Made by a program: the position numbers and the translations under genes. From NCBI GenBank assembly GCA_947467405.1, contig CANIIN010000012.1, positions 1-14,943 of the forward strand: a stretch of 14,943 nt of DNA, read 5' to 3'. Shown piece after piece: positions 1 through 8,440 of the stretch (positions are counted from its first letter, which is position 1; the number at the start of each line of letters is the position of its first letter). The notes beneath the pieces were generated by a model. It made no database searches. It was not told the origin of the DNA and saw only the letters and a list, made by a program, of their open reading frames with translations. The stretch is from Betaproteobacteria bacterium. Lineage in GTDB: Bacteria; Pseudomonadota; Gammaproteobacteria; Burkholderiales; SG8-39.

Positions 1-279
1 ATCAAGGATTGGGCAAAGCGCTACCAGGCCAAGTTCAACGCCGCTCCAACGGCATCGTCGGTCTACGGCTACATGTTCATCAACGTCATCGGAGAGGGCC
101 TGCGCCTGGCCGGCCCCAACCTGACGGTGGATGCCTTCATCAAGGGCATGGATTCGATCAAGGACTTCAAGACCATTTTCGGCGCTACGTTCAGCTTCAG
201 CCCCACCGACCACCTCGGCGCCCGCGGCGCCCTGCTCTTCCAAGTGGACAACGGGCAGTTCAAAGAAATCGCGATGTAG
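1..279 (+). CDS. Branched-chain amino acid-type ABC transporter substrate-binding protein, C-terminal fragment
   Basis: The frame is open from the first base and ends with TAG at 277-279, giving the last 92 residues; the start lies left of the window. The fragment reads IKDWAKRYQAKFNAAPTASS at its beginning and holds GARGALLFQVDNGQFKEI near its end. This matches the C-terminal lobe of LivJ/AmiC-type periplasmic binding proteins (Peripla_BP_6). Such proteins capture a substrate in the periplasm and deliver it to a LivHM permease. That role fits the livHMGF genes starting 85 nt downstream. Substrate residues are mostly in the missing part, so specificity cannot be read. A short hairpin overlaps its stop codon and may set its expression apart from the permease genes. 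Confidence 0.85.
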   Translation: MKDWAKRYQAKFNAAPTASSVYGYMFINVIGEGLRLAGPNLTVDAFIKGMDSIKDFKTIFGATFSFSPTDHLGARGALLFQVDNGQFKEIAM

Positions 280-292
280 GGTCTTCGACCCT
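278..292 (+). promoter_or_regulatory. Hairpin overlapping the stop codon of the binding-protein gene
   Basis: AGGGTC (278-283) pairs with GACCCT (287-292) around a 3-nt TTC loop, starting inside the TAG stop. Only a short TT then CCC follows, so it is not a full intrinsic terminator. It could stabilise the 3' end of the binding-protein message or attenuate read-through into livH. Binding proteins are generally needed in excess over the permease, which makes this plausible. It is short, so chance is possible. Confidence 0.3.
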
Positions 293-364
293 TTCCCGGT
301 TGCGCCGGTCGCACCGCTGAGTCAATGGGCGGTGTTACCAGCGCAGTTCGTGCTCGGTTGATAC

Positions 365-1237
365 ATGAACGAATTTTTCCAACAGCTGATCAGTGGCACC
401 GCCGTGGGTTGCGTCTACGCACTCGTGGCGCTGGGCTTCGTGCTCATCTACAAGGCAACAGATGTGGTCAACTTCGCCCATGGCGAGGTGATGATGATCG
501 GCGCCTTTCTCGGCCTGACCTTCATCGACACCCTGCATTTTCCCTACTGGCTGGGCGTCATCGCCGCGGTGGCCTGCATGACCGTGTTTGGCGCCCTGCT
601 CAACCGTTTTTTGCTGCGACCACTGGCCGGACAGGGCATCCTGTCCGTGATCGTGGTCACACTCGGCCTGTCCATCCTGCTGCGCGCCTTCGCCAGCGTG
701 ATGTGGGGACCGGAGACTTTCCCCCTGGAGACGCCGTTCTCGCGAAAAGTCGTGCGGATCGCCGATCTGGTGCTGTCGCAGGAGCACGTTGCCATCATCG
801 TGCTGACGGTTCTGCTGGTAGCGGCCCTGTACGCCTTCTTCCGTTACAGCCGCCTGGGAATTGCCATGCAGGCGACCTCCGAAAACCAGCTGGCTGCGTA
901 CTACGTGGGCATTCCAGTCAACCGCGTGCATTCGATGATCTGGGCACTGGGGGCCGCCATCGCCGGCATCGCCGGCATCATGCTGGCACCGATTTCATTC
1001 GTCCAGGTCAACATGGGTTACGTCGGCCTGAAGGCATTTCCAGCGGCAGTACTCGGTGGCTTCGGCAGCATTCCCGGCGCCATCGTTGGCGGCATCATCA
1101 TCGGTGTGGTGGAATCCATGGCAGTGCTGTATCTGCCGGAGGGATTCAACAATGTGGCCGCCTATCTCCTCCTGCTGATCGTGCTGATGGTTCGGCCGCA
1201 GGGGCTGTTCGGCGTTCAGACGAAACGACGGGTCTAG
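365..1237 (+). CDS. livH: Branched-chain amino acid-type ABC transporter permease LivH
   Basis: This 290-aa inner-membrane protein is one of the two permease subunits of a HAAT-family (Liv) importer. It is almost entirely hydrophobic, with about eight membrane segments. Family motifs are visible: ALVALGFVLIYKATDVVNFAHGE across residues 19-41 (the NFAHGE box) and GGFGSIPGAIVGG at 231-243, followed by the C-terminal RPQGLFG at 277-283. The length is normal for LivH (about 290-308). ATG at 365 is the first start that keeps the N-terminal helix, though no strong Shine-Dalgarno precedes it. It lies 85 nt after the binding-protein gene and 13 nt before livM, so it is part of one operon. The family also carries aromatic acids, urea and amides, so the symbol denotes the family and not proven leucine transport. 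Confidence 0.92.
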   Translation: MNEFFQQLISGTAVGCVYALVALGFVLIYKATDVVNFAHGEVMMIGAFLGLTFIDTLHFPYWLGVIAAVACMTVFGALLNRFLLRPLAGQGILSVIVVTLGLSILLRAFASVMWGPETFPLETPFSRKVVRIADLVLSQEHVAIIVLTVLLVAALYAFFRYSRLGIAMQATSENQLAAYYVGIPVNRVHSMIWALGAAIAGIAGIMLAPISFVQVNMGYVGLKAFPAAVLGGFGSIPGAIVGGIIIGVVESMAVLYLPEGFNNVAAYLLLLIVLMVRPQGLFGVQTKRRV

Positions 1238-1250
1238 GCGGAAGATCACC

Positions 1251-2327
1251 ATGCATTTCCCGATGAAAACCAGTTATCGCGATGACCTGCACCTGTTCAA
1301 GGACCGCAGCAGCGTGGTGCTCTACCTGTTCCTGTTTGCGTTCCTGATCGCATTGCCGTTCGTGACCGGCGATTACGTCCAGAGTCAGGTCACCTTCGTA
1401 TTCATCAACGGCATGGTGGCCATGGGAATGATGCTGCTGGTCGGGCATACCGGCCAGATCTCACTCGGCCATGCGGCATTTTTCGCCGTTGGCGCCTACA
1501 CCTCAACGGTGCTGGAAATTCGCGGAATTCCATTCCTGCCTGCGTTTGCCGCCGCCGGAGCCTTGTCCGCAATCATCGGCCTCATCATCGGCCTGCCCGC
1601 CCTGCGCTTGAAGGGCATTTATCTGGCGATGGCCACGCTCGCCTTCTCCTTCATCGTGGAAGAAGTCATCGTGCGCTGGAGCAGCGTCACCAAGGGCAAT
1701 CGCGGCATGACGGTTCCCGACGCCAGCATCTTCGGATTCAAGGTGAGCAGCGTTACCCACGTCTATTACCTGTCCGGCGTGGTGTTCTGGCTCGTGGTGC
1801 TGGTCATCATCAATATCCTGCGCTCGCGAACCGGCAGGGCCCTGGGCGCATTGCGCGACAGCGATGTCGCAGCAGAAAGCATGGGCATCAACCTTGCCAT
1901 GTTCAAGACCGCAGCCTTTGCCATTTCCGCCGCCATTACCGGACTTGCCGGCGCACTGTACGCGCACAAGCTCGCATACATCAGCCCGGAGCAATTCGGC
2001 ATCATGCTGTCGGTCGAATTCCTGATGATCATCATCGTGGGAGGTCTTGGGTCCCTGCACGGCGCGGTGTTCGGTTCCATATTCTTCATCGTCCTCCCGC
2101 AGATCATTGTGACGGTCAAGGCCTATCTGCCCCAGAAGGTCGCGGAGCTGCCGGTGCTGGACTCCGCCACTTTCGGCGTGCTGGTCATTCTCTTCGTCCT
2201 GTTCGAACCCCGGGGCCTTAACGGCTACTGGGTGCGCTTCAAGGCCTACCTGTCCCTCTATCCCTTCTATCGCCGCGGCATGTTCCGGCGCAGCCGGATC
2301 GGCTCGGCCGATCTGATCAAGCACTGA
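1251..2327 (+). CDS. livM: Branched-chain amino acid-type ABC transporter permease LivM
   Basis: This 358-aa second permease subunit pairs with LivH in the inner membrane. The diagnostic segment GHTGQISLGHAAFFAVGAYT spans residues 65-84, followed by LPALRLKGIYLAMATLAF at 115-132 and the cytoplasmic coupling region with GGLGSLHGAVFG at 264-275. About ten hydrophobic segments are present. A GGCGGAAG Shine-Dalgarno-like stretch (1237-1244) ends 6 nt before ATG 1251, favouring this start over the in-frame ATG at 1263. The C-terminus has a basic tail (FYRRGMFRRSRIGSADLIKH) longer than in many LivM proteins, presumably cytoplasmic. Its stop is 1 nt from the livG start, which implies translational coupling. 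Confidence 0.92.
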   Translation: MHFPMKTSYRDDLHLFKDRSSVVLYLFLFAFLIALPFVTGDYVQSQVTFVFINGMVAMGMMLLVGHTGQISLGHAAFFAVGAYTSTVLEIRGIPFLPAFAAAGALSAIIGLIIGLPALRLKGIYLAMATLAFSFIVEEVIVRWSSVTKGNRGMTVPDASIFGFKVSSVTHVYYLSGVVFWLVVLVIINILRSRTGRALGALRDSDVAAESMGINLAMFKTAAFAISAAITGLAGALYAHKLAYISPEQFGIMLSVEFLMIIIVGGLGSLHGAVFGSIFFIVLPQIIVTVKAYLPQKVAELPVLDSATFGVLVILFVLFEPRGLNGYWVRFKAYLSLYPFYRRGMFRRSRIGSADLIKH

Positions 2328-2328
2328 C

Positions 2329-3087
2329 ATGGCCCTGTTCACCGTCAAGGATCTGGCCATCCACTTCGGCGGAATCCGCGCCGTCGATGGCGTCTCCTTT
2401 GAAGTCGAGCAAGGCAGCGTCTTTACCATCATCGGACCCAACGGTGCGGGAAAGACCACCATTTTCAACCTCGTCAGCCGCATCAATGATCCGACGGCAG
2501 GCACCATCACCTTCAACGGCCAGGACATCACCAGAATACCGGCCAACAAGGTGGCCAAACTGGGAATCGCGCGCACCTTCCAGAACATCGAACTGTTCGA
2601 CAATGCCAGCGTGTTGCAGAACATGATGGTGGGACGCCACATCCACATCGGCACCAACCTGTTCTCGGAGATATTCCGCCTACCGTCGGTGACCCGCGCG
2701 GAGATCGAATCGCGCCGCCGGGTCGAGGAGATCATCGAATTTCTCCGCTTGCAGGCTTATCGCGACAGTCCGGTCGGCAGCCTGCCCTACGGCGTGCGGA
2801 AAATGGTCGAATTGGGCCGTGCCCTTGCGGCAGAGCCACGCATGCTGCTGCTCGACGAGCCTTCCTCCGGCCTGAACATCGAGGAAACCGACAACATCGG
2901 CATGTGGATCAAGGACATCCGCGACATGCTCGGGATCACGGTACTGATGGTCGAACACGACATGCGTCTGGTAGGCGCGGTCTCCGACCGGGTCATGGCT
3001 CTGAACTATGGCCGCCTGCTGGCCATCGGCACGGCCGGCGAAGTGCAGCGCGATCCGGCCGTGATCAGCGCCTATCTCGGGAACTGA
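2329..3087 (+). CDS. livG: ABC transporter ATP-binding protein LivG
   Basis: This 252-aa cytoplasmic ATPase powers the Liv importer as half of the LivG-LivF dimer. Visible motifs are Walker A GPNGAGKT (residues 36-43), the Q-loop region ARTFQNIELF (81-90), an LPYGVRK signature (152-158) in place of the classical LSGGQ (LPYG is normal for LivG), Walker B MLLLDEP (172-178) and H-loop His210 in LMVEHD. The length is typical. It follows livM after a single nucleotide and precedes livF by 50 nt, so it belongs to the same transcript. All catalytic elements appear intact. Confidence 0.93.
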   Translation: MALFTVKDLAIHFGGIRAVDGVSFEVEQGSVFTIIGPNGAGKTTIFNLVSRINDPTAGTITFNGQDITRIPANKVAKLGIARTFQNIELFDNASVLQNMMVGRHIHIGTNLFSEIFRLPSVTRAEIESRRRVEEIIEFLRLQAYRDSPVGSLPYGVRKMVELGRALAAEPRMLLLDEPSSGLNIEETDNIGMWIKDIRDMLGITVLMVEHDMRLVGAVSDRVMALNYGRLLAIGTAGEVQRDPAVISAYLGN

Positions 3088-3137
3088 TCCGGAGGCTCAC
3101 TTGGAAAATCAATTGAAAACCGGGCGCGGGAAGAATC

Positions 3138-3908
3138 ATGGCACTGCTTGAAATCGCCAATGTCGAAGCCTCCTATGGGGCGGTGCAGGCTTTGCGCGGG
3201 ATCACGCTCAAGGTCGAAGCGGGCGCCATTGTCGCCCTGCTTGGCGCCAATGGCGCAGGCAAGACCAGCGTTCTCAAGACGATCAGCGGCATCGTCGATC
3301 CACGACGGGGCAGCGTGCGCTTCGATGGCAAGGACATTACCGGTATGGAGCCCGATCGCCTTGTCGGGCTGGGCATGAGCCACGTGCCGGAGGGCCGGGA
3401 GATCTTCCGCCTGCGCACCGTGCATGAAAATCTCATCCTCGGCGCCTACCGGCGCAATGATTCGGCCGCGATTGCCTCGGATATCGAGCGCATGTACTCC
3501 TACTTCCCGATTCTGCGCGAACGCCAGCGGCAACGCGCCGGACTGCTGTCCGGCGGGCAGCAGCAAATGCTCGCGATCAGTCGCGCGCTGATGGCCAGGC
3601 CGCGCCTTATCCTCCTGGACGAACCTTCCCTCGGACTCGCGCCACTGCTGGTCAAGGAAATATTCGGCATCATTCGCCGCTTGCGTGACGAAGGCATCAC
3701 GATCCTCGTGGTCGAGCAGAATGCCAACATGGCGCTGGATGTGGCCGACTATGGCTACATCATGGAGGTGGGCCGCATCGTTCTTGAAGACAGCGCCGAG
3801 GCGCTGCGCAACAATCCGACCGTCCGCGAGTTCTACCTGGGCATCAGCCAGGAGGGAACCGAAACACAAGCCGGCCAACGCTGGAAGCGGAAAAAACAAT
3901 GGCGCTGA
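3138..3908 (+). CDS. livF: ABC transporter ATP-binding protein LivF
   Basis: This 256-aa ATPase is the partner of LivG. Motifs are Walker A GANGAGKT (36-43), the Q-loop region with VPEGREIF (83-90), signature LSGGQQQML (137-145), Walker B RLILLDEPS (156-164) and VVEQNA (191-196), where Gln replaces the usual H-loop His, as is common in LivF. A GGGAAG stretch (3128-3133) precedes ATG 3138. LivF is usually about 233-240 aa; here a hydrophilic, basic tail after YLGI (GTETQAGQRWKRKKQWR) runs over the start of the acyl-CoA ligase, giving a 10-nt gene overlap. The tail is probably a by-product of that overlap and not a domain. Confidence 0.93.
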   Translation: MALLEIANVEASYGAVQALRGITLKVEAGAIVALLGANGAGKTSVLKTISGIVDPRRGSVRFDGKDITGMEPDRLVGLGMSHVPEGREIFRLRTVHENLILGAYRRNDSAAIASDIERMYSYFPILRERQRQRAGLLSGGQQQMLAISRALMARPRLILLDEPSLGLAPLLVKEIFGIIRRLRDEGITILVVEQNANMALDVADYGYIMEVGRIVLEDSAEALRNNPTVREFYLGISQEGTETQAGQRWKRKKQWR

Positions 3909-5782
3909 ACCTGACCAACGACTCCGGAAGCGGACGATCAGACGACCTTCGCAGTCATCGCAGGACACTGCCCGCCTGGTTCTGGGAGATTGCCTCTGAG
4001 CGCAGTTCCTCCGTGGCCATGCGCTGGAAGAATCTCGGCATCTGGAACAGCATTTCCTGGCAAGCCTATGCCGACGCCGCGCGGGCCGCGGGATGCGCCA
4101 TGCTCGCCGCCGGTTGCCGGCGCGGCGACAAGGTCGCCATTCTTGCCAACAACCGTCCCGAGTGGTGCTATGTCGAATTCGGCGCCCAAGGCGCGGGGTT
4201 GGTCCCTGTCGGCATCTATCCTACCGACTCCGCCGCGCAGCTCGAGCACCTCCTGAACGATTGCGCTGCGCGCCTGCTGTTTGTGGAAGACGAGGAGCAA
4301 TTGGACAAGGCGCTGTCGGTTCTCGACCGCAGCCCGAGTGTCGAAAAAATCATTTATTTCGACGCCAGCGGACTGCATGCCTTTTCGCACCCCAAAGTTC
4401 TGTCTTTTGAATCCTTCAGCGCCGAGGGGCGCAAGCATCACGAACACCGTCCATTGCAATGGGAAGTGGAAATCGCCGCTTCGCGCCCGGAGGATGTGGC
4501 ACTCATCATCTATACGTCTGGCAGCACCGGACAACCCAAAGGGGCAATGCTCAGCCACCGCAACCTCATATTCCAGATGGGCGCGATGGAACGGCTCAGC
4601 CCGGGAATGGAAGGCGACGACCAGCTCAGTTTCCTGCCCATGAGCCATATTGTCGAACGCTACTTCACGGCTTACCGGCCGCTTGACCATGGAGCGATCG
4701 TGAATATCGGCGAGGGAATGCCGGCATTGCTGGAGAACCTGCGCGAAGTCAAACCACACGTCATGATGGCCGTCCCGCGCGTCTGGGAGAAGCTCTATTC
4801 GGCCATCACCATGGCCATCGCGGACGCCACCCCGTTCGCACAATGGGGATACCGCACGGCGCTGAATGTCGGTTATCAGGTCGCCGATTGCAGACTGGCG
4901 CACAAAACGATCCCGTTTTCATTGCGGATCAAGCATTTCCTGGCCCGCATCAGCGTGCTCAACCGTGTGCTGACCATGACCGGCCTGAGTCGCGCGAGAG
5001 TACTCATATCCGGCGCCGCGCCGATATCCCCGGACGTGATCCGCTGGTACCTGGCCTTGAATCTGTCCATGGTGGAGGCCTACGGCCAAACCGAGTGCAC
5101 CGGGCATGCCACCAGTTACATCCGCGGCGAGGAAAAGGCCGGCACCGTCGGGAAGGCGGTTTCTGGCACAGAGGTCCGATTGGCGGGGAACGGCGAAATA
5201 CTGGTCAAAGGTCCCCACGTCTTCGTCGGCTATCTCAACCAGGCCGCACGCACCGCCGAAACAGTCGTCGATGGCTGGCTCCATACCGGCGACATCGGCG
5301 CCATGGATTCGGATGGGTACCTCACTATCACCGACCGCCTGAAGGACATTATCGTGACAGCGGGCGGCAAGAACGTCACGCCATCCGAGATCGAAACACG
5401 CCTCAAGTTCAGTCCGTACATCTCGGATGTCGTGGTGGTCGGCGACCGGCGCCCATACCTGGCGTGCCTCGTCATGATCGACCACGAAAGCGTCGTAAAA
5501 TACGCCCAGGAAAAAGACCTCCCCTTCACCAACTTCTCCAGCCTCACACGTTCGCCTGAAGTCCGGAGCCTGATTCAAGGCGAGATCGACACCGTCAATC
5601 GCGACTTCGCTCGCGCCGAAGGCATACGGCGCTTTGCATTGCTCGATACCGAATTGACCGCCGAAGACGAAGAAATGACCCCGACCCTGAAGCTGAAACG
5701 CAAAGTCGTCGCGGCAAAATACCGTGACCTGATTGAAAGCATGTATGCAACCGAAACGACATCACCGGACAAGACCGTTTGA
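3899..5782 (+). CDS. Long-chain acyl-CoA ligase (AMP-forming), FadD15-like
   Basis: This 627-aa member of the ANL superfamily adenylates a carboxylic acid and transfers it to CoA. Motifs are P-loop YTSGSTGQPKG (205-215), YGQTE (395-399), GWLHTGD (459-465), DRLKDIIVTAGGKNVTP (479-495) and a C-terminal TPTLKLKRK carrying the expected catalytic lysine. Length and motifs fit the roughly 600-aa long-chain/FadD15 group better than the roughly 540-aa short-chain group. ATG 3899 overlaps the livF stop by 10 nt and is preceded by a purine-rich AAGCGGAAAAAA stretch, suggesting translational coupling. The coupling implies that the Liv substrate, or a product from it, is the acid activated here. Candidates are fatty, aromatic or isoprenoid acids; the exact substrate cannot be read. 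Confidence 0.88.
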   Translation: MALNLTNDSGSGRSDDLRSHRRTLPAWFWEIASERSSSVAMRWKNLGIWNSISWQAYADAARAAGCAMLAAGCRRGDKVAILANNRPEWCYVEFGAQGAGLVPVGIYPTDSAAQLEHLLNDCAARLLFVEDEEQLDKALSVLDRSPSVEKIIYFDASGLHAFSHPKVLSFESFSAEGRKHHEHRPLQWEVEIAASRPEDVALIIYTSGSTGQPKGAMLSHRNLIFQMGAMERLSPGMEGDDQLSFLPMSHIVERYFTAYRPLDHGAIVNIGEGMPALLENLREVKPHVMMAVPRVWEKLYSAITMAIADATPFAQWGYRTALNVGYQVADCRLAHKTIPFSLRIKHFLARISVLNRVLTMTGLSRARVLISGAAPISPDVIRWYLALNLSMVEAYGQTECTGHATSYIRGEEKAGTVGKAVSGTEVRLAGNGEILVKGPHVFVGYLNQAARTAETVVDGWLHTGDIGAMDSDGYLTITDRLKDIIVTAGGKNVTPSEIETRLKFSPYISDVVVVGDRRPYLACLVMIDHESVVKYAQEKDLPFTNFSSLTRSPEVRSLIQGEIDTVNRDFARAEGIRRFALLDTELTAEDEEMTPTLKLKRKVVAAKYRDLIESMYATETTSPDKTV

Positions 5783-5838
5783 GATCAACGCACACATGAT
5801 CCCTGCGTGAAGCCCCACCCGCCCATCACGCACTGACG

Positions 5839-6807
5839 ATGACTGTCGCAAAAAAGAAACCCTCCCCGCCTTTCACGGAAGTACGCCGGCTGATCAAGTC
5901 CAGTTCCGTGACCCGGGTTATCGACCTGATCGGCGATCGCTCCATCCTGCGAGTCCTGCAGGAGGTTTTCGCCGGATCGCATCGCTTCGAATCGCTGCAA
6001 AAGAGCATCGGCATCGCCCGCAATACGCTGGCGAATCGACTGCTGCAACTGGTGAACCACCGAATCCTGCGTCGGGTCGAATACCAGAACAATCCGCCAC
6101 GCAGCGAATATCACCTGACCGAGCGCGGCCGGGAACTGTACGGGGTGATGCTGCACATCGATACCTGGGAAAGACGCTGGTCGGGGGACATGGCCGGTCC
6201 GCCGCTGATTCACACGCTCTGCGGCCACCGCCTGGAAGCCGGACTGGCCTGCGGCAAATGCCGCAAGCCTATTAGCGCCCACGACATGACCTACCTGGAC
6301 TCACCCTCGTCCGGCCACGGCGTGGCGCAGCGCGTTCACAAGCGGCGCGCACGCGGCCTGCATCCTGCTGACGATGGCACGTCACTGAACGTAGCGGATG
6401 TGCTCGGAGATTGGTGGTCTTCGCTGGTCCTGTCACTGACGTTCTTCGGGGTCCGGCGCTTCAAGGACATGCAGGAAACCGTCGGCATTGCCCCGAATAT
6501 CCTGTCCAGCCGACTGGCTCACCTGACCGCCTGCGGCATCCTGGGGCGTCGTGCCTATCAGGAAATGCCTCCCCGTTACGAATACCGGCTGACCGAAAAG
6601 GGCCTTGATTTCTACCCGCAAAACATCGCGATGATGATCTGGGGAGACCGCTGGCTGAGCGCGAAGAAGGGTTTTGCGTCACTGATCCTCAAGCACAAGC
6701 CCTGCGGCGCCATCATCGTGCCCAGGACCGTTTGCCGTTCATGCGGGAAAGAGATCACGCTGGGCGACGTACGCACCGAAACCGGCGTTCCCTGGGCGAT
6801 GCCATGA
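5839..6807 (+). CDS. Tandem HxlR-type winged-helix regulator with two zinc-ribbon-like motifs
   Basis: This 322-aa protein is two copies of one unit. Each has an HxlR-type winged helix (about 22-113, with SHRFESLQKSIGIARNTLAN, and 184-273, with VRRFKDMQETVGIAPNILSS), ending in a PP-R-[YS]-EY-x-LTE-[RK]-G wing. Each is followed by the same H-x2-C-x9-C-x2-C pattern: His125, Cys128, Cys138, Cys141, and His286, Cys289, Cys299, Cys302. Ordinary HxlR proteins are about 100-150 aa with one domain that dimerises on DNA; here one chain may form the dimer-like binding surface. The likely role is control of the carotenoid-oxygenase gene 87 nt downstream or of the Liv/ligase operon ending 56 nt upstream. 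Which operator it binds and which ligand it senses cannot be read. The start has a weak ribosome-binding site. Confidence 0.85.
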   Translation: MTVAKKKPSPPFTEVRRLIKSSSVTRVIDLIGDRSILRVLQEVFAGSHRFESLQKSIGIARNTLANRLLQLVNHRILRRVEYQNNPPRSEYHLTERGRELYGVMLHIDTWERRWSGDMAGPPLIHTLCGHRLEAGLACGKCRKPISAHDMTYLDSPSSGHGVAQRVHKRRARGLHPADDGTSLNVADVLGDWWSSLVLSLTFFGVRRFKDMQETVGIAPNILSSRLAHLTACGILGRRAYQEMPPRYEYRLTEKGLDFYPQNIAMMIWGDRWLSAKKGFASLILKHKPCGAIIVPRTVCRSCGKEITLGDVRTETGVPWAMP

Positions 6808-6808
6808 C

Positions 6809-6837
6809 TTGCCATGCCCAACCCAAGATGGTAACTT
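6809..6837 (+). promoter_or_regulatory. Possible sigma-70-like promoter of the carotenoid-oxygenase gene
   Basis: TTGCCA (6809-6814) resembles a -35 box and lies 17 bp from TAACTT (6832-6837), a poor -10. The 87-nt gap between the regulator and the oxygenase is AT-richer than its surroundings. It also has two AACT repeats 14 bp apart (6833 and 6847) and a doubled GCATCAGC further down, which could be operator elements for the HxlR protein. The -10 is weak, so this is only a candidate. Confidence 0.22.
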
Positions 6838-6894
6838 TCATTATGCAACTATCTAGCCGCATCAGCGGCATCAGCCGTCATTCTGGAGGCAGTC

Positions 6895-8379
6895 ATGAAA
6901 GTCGATGTCGTTGAGCGCATCCATGCCACGCTGCAGCCGAGCGATCACCCCTACCTGAACGGCCCGTTCACTCCTCTTACGGAGGAAATCAACGCGACCG
7001 AACTGGAAGTCCTGTCGGGCAGCATCCCGAAGGATATCGACGGCGTGTACGTGCGCAACACGCAGAATCCGGTTCACCAGCCGATCGGGCGCTTTCACCT
7101 GTTCGACGGCGATGGCATGCTGCACAAGATCAGCTTCCAGAACGGTCAGGCGGAATACCGCAATCGATTCGTCCGCACCAAGGGCTTCATGACAGAGCAG
7201 GAGGCCGGGCATGCCCTCTGGGCCGGACTCATGGAAGACCCCCGCAAGTCAACGCGTCCCGGTTGGGGAGCGCATGGATTCATCAAGGATGCTTCTTCCA
7301 CCGACGTCGTCGTGCACGCCGGCCGCGTCCTCTCAACCTACTACCAGTGCGGCGAGGGATATCGACTGGACCCCTACAGCCTGGAGCAGTTCGGAACCGA
7401 ATCCTGGGTTCCCCTTGACGGCATTTCGGCCCATTGCAAGGTGGATGAGCGCACCGGGGAGCTGCTGTTCTTCAATTACTCGAAACACCCCCCCTACATG
7501 CACTATGGCGTGGTCGGCAAGGACAACCGGCTGAAGCATTACATCCCGGTCGAATTACCTGGCCCTCGCCTGCCGCATGACATGTGCTTCACCCAGAACT
7601 ACTCGATCCTGAATGACTTTCCGTTGTTCTGGGATCCTGAGCTGCTGAAGCGGAATATGCACGTTGTTCGCTTCTACCCTGAAATGCCTTCCCGGTTCGC
7701 CATCGTGCCGCGCTATGGCAAGGCGTCGGAAGTGCGTTGGTTTGATGCGGCACCAACGTTCGTTCTCCATTGGTTGAATGCCTACGAAGAAGGCGACGAA
7801 ATCATCCTCGACGGCTATTTCGAGGAAAATCCCGAGCCTCCCTCTCCAGCCGATGCGCCCAGCGGGTACGCGCGAATGATGGCCTATCTCGATCAACATC
7901 AGATGCAACCGAAGCTTCATCGCTGGCGCTTCAACATGAAGACAGGAAAGACCCTCGAGGAACGGCTCGATGACCGCGTGCTCGAGTTCGGAATGTTCAA
8001 TCAGAAGTACGCCGGCAGAAAGTACCGTTTTGCCTACAGCGCCAAGGCCAAGCCGGGCTGGTTCCTCTTCAATGGTTACGTGAAGCACGATCTCGAAACC
8101 GGCCAGTCCTGGGAAGTCAATCTGGAGAAGGATCAGTACGCGAGTGAGGCGCCTTTTGCGCCGCGCATCAACGCCAAGGACGAGGACGACGGCTACCTCG
8201 TGAGCTTTGTCATCGATGAGGCCAGGGGGCGGTCGGAGTGCATTCTGATCGACTGCAAGCGCTTCGCCGACGGCCCGGTATGCAGACTGCTGCTTCCGCA
8301 CAAGATGATGAGCGGCACGCATTCCTGCTGGGCCAATGGGGCCGACATCCGAAATGGAACGCTGTCACTGCCAATCTGA
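6895..8379 (+). CDS. Carotenoid oxygenase (RPE65/lignostilbene dioxygenase) family protein
   Basis: This 494-aa non-heme Fe(II) dioxygenase of the carotenoid cleavage superfamily oxidatively splits a C=C bond into two carbonyl products. All four iron-binding histidines are recognisable: His180 (GISAHCKVD), His228 (LPHDMCFTQN), His292 (FVLHWLNAYEEGDE) and His476 (GTHSCWA). The N-terminal VYVRNTQNPV and FHLFDGDGMLH motifs are also family hallmarks. The length is normal and no signal peptide is seen. GGAGG (6885-6889) sits 5 nt before ATG 6895, a strong start. Members cleave carotenoids, apocarotenals, lignostilbenes or phenylpropenes such as isoeugenol. The acyl-CoA ligase neighbours and the lack of carotenoid synthesis genes favour a catabolic role on an aromatic or isoprenoid alkene, but that is inference. 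Confidence 0.9.
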   Translation: MKVDVVERIHATLQPSDHPYLNGPFTPLTEEINATELEVLSGSIPKDIDGVYVRNTQNPVHQPIGRFHLFDGDGMLHKISFQNGQAEYRNRFVRTKGFMTEQEAGHALWAGLMEDPRKSTRPGWGAHGFIKDASSTDVVVHAGRVLSTYYQCGEGYRLDPYSLEQFGTESWVPLDGISAHCKVDERTGELLFFNYSKHPPYMHYGVVGKDNRLKHYIPVELPGPRLPHDMCFTQNYSILNDFPLFWDPELLKRNMHVVRFYPEMPSRFAIVPRYGKASEVRWFDAAPTFVLHWLNAYEEGDEIILDGYFEENPEPPSPADAPSGYARMMAYLDQHQMQPKLHRWRFNMKTGKTLEERLDDRVLEFGMFNQKYAGRKYRFAYSAKAKPGWFLFNGYVKHDLETGQSWEVNLEKDQYASEAPFAPRINAKDEDDGYLVSFVIDEARGRSECILIDCKRFADGPVCRLLLPHKMMSGTHSCWANGADIRNGTLSLPI

Positions 8380-8440
8380 TGCAAGGCCGTGATTCCGTGA
8401 CGATCGACTTCAACAACAGGTTCATACCGAGGACACATTC

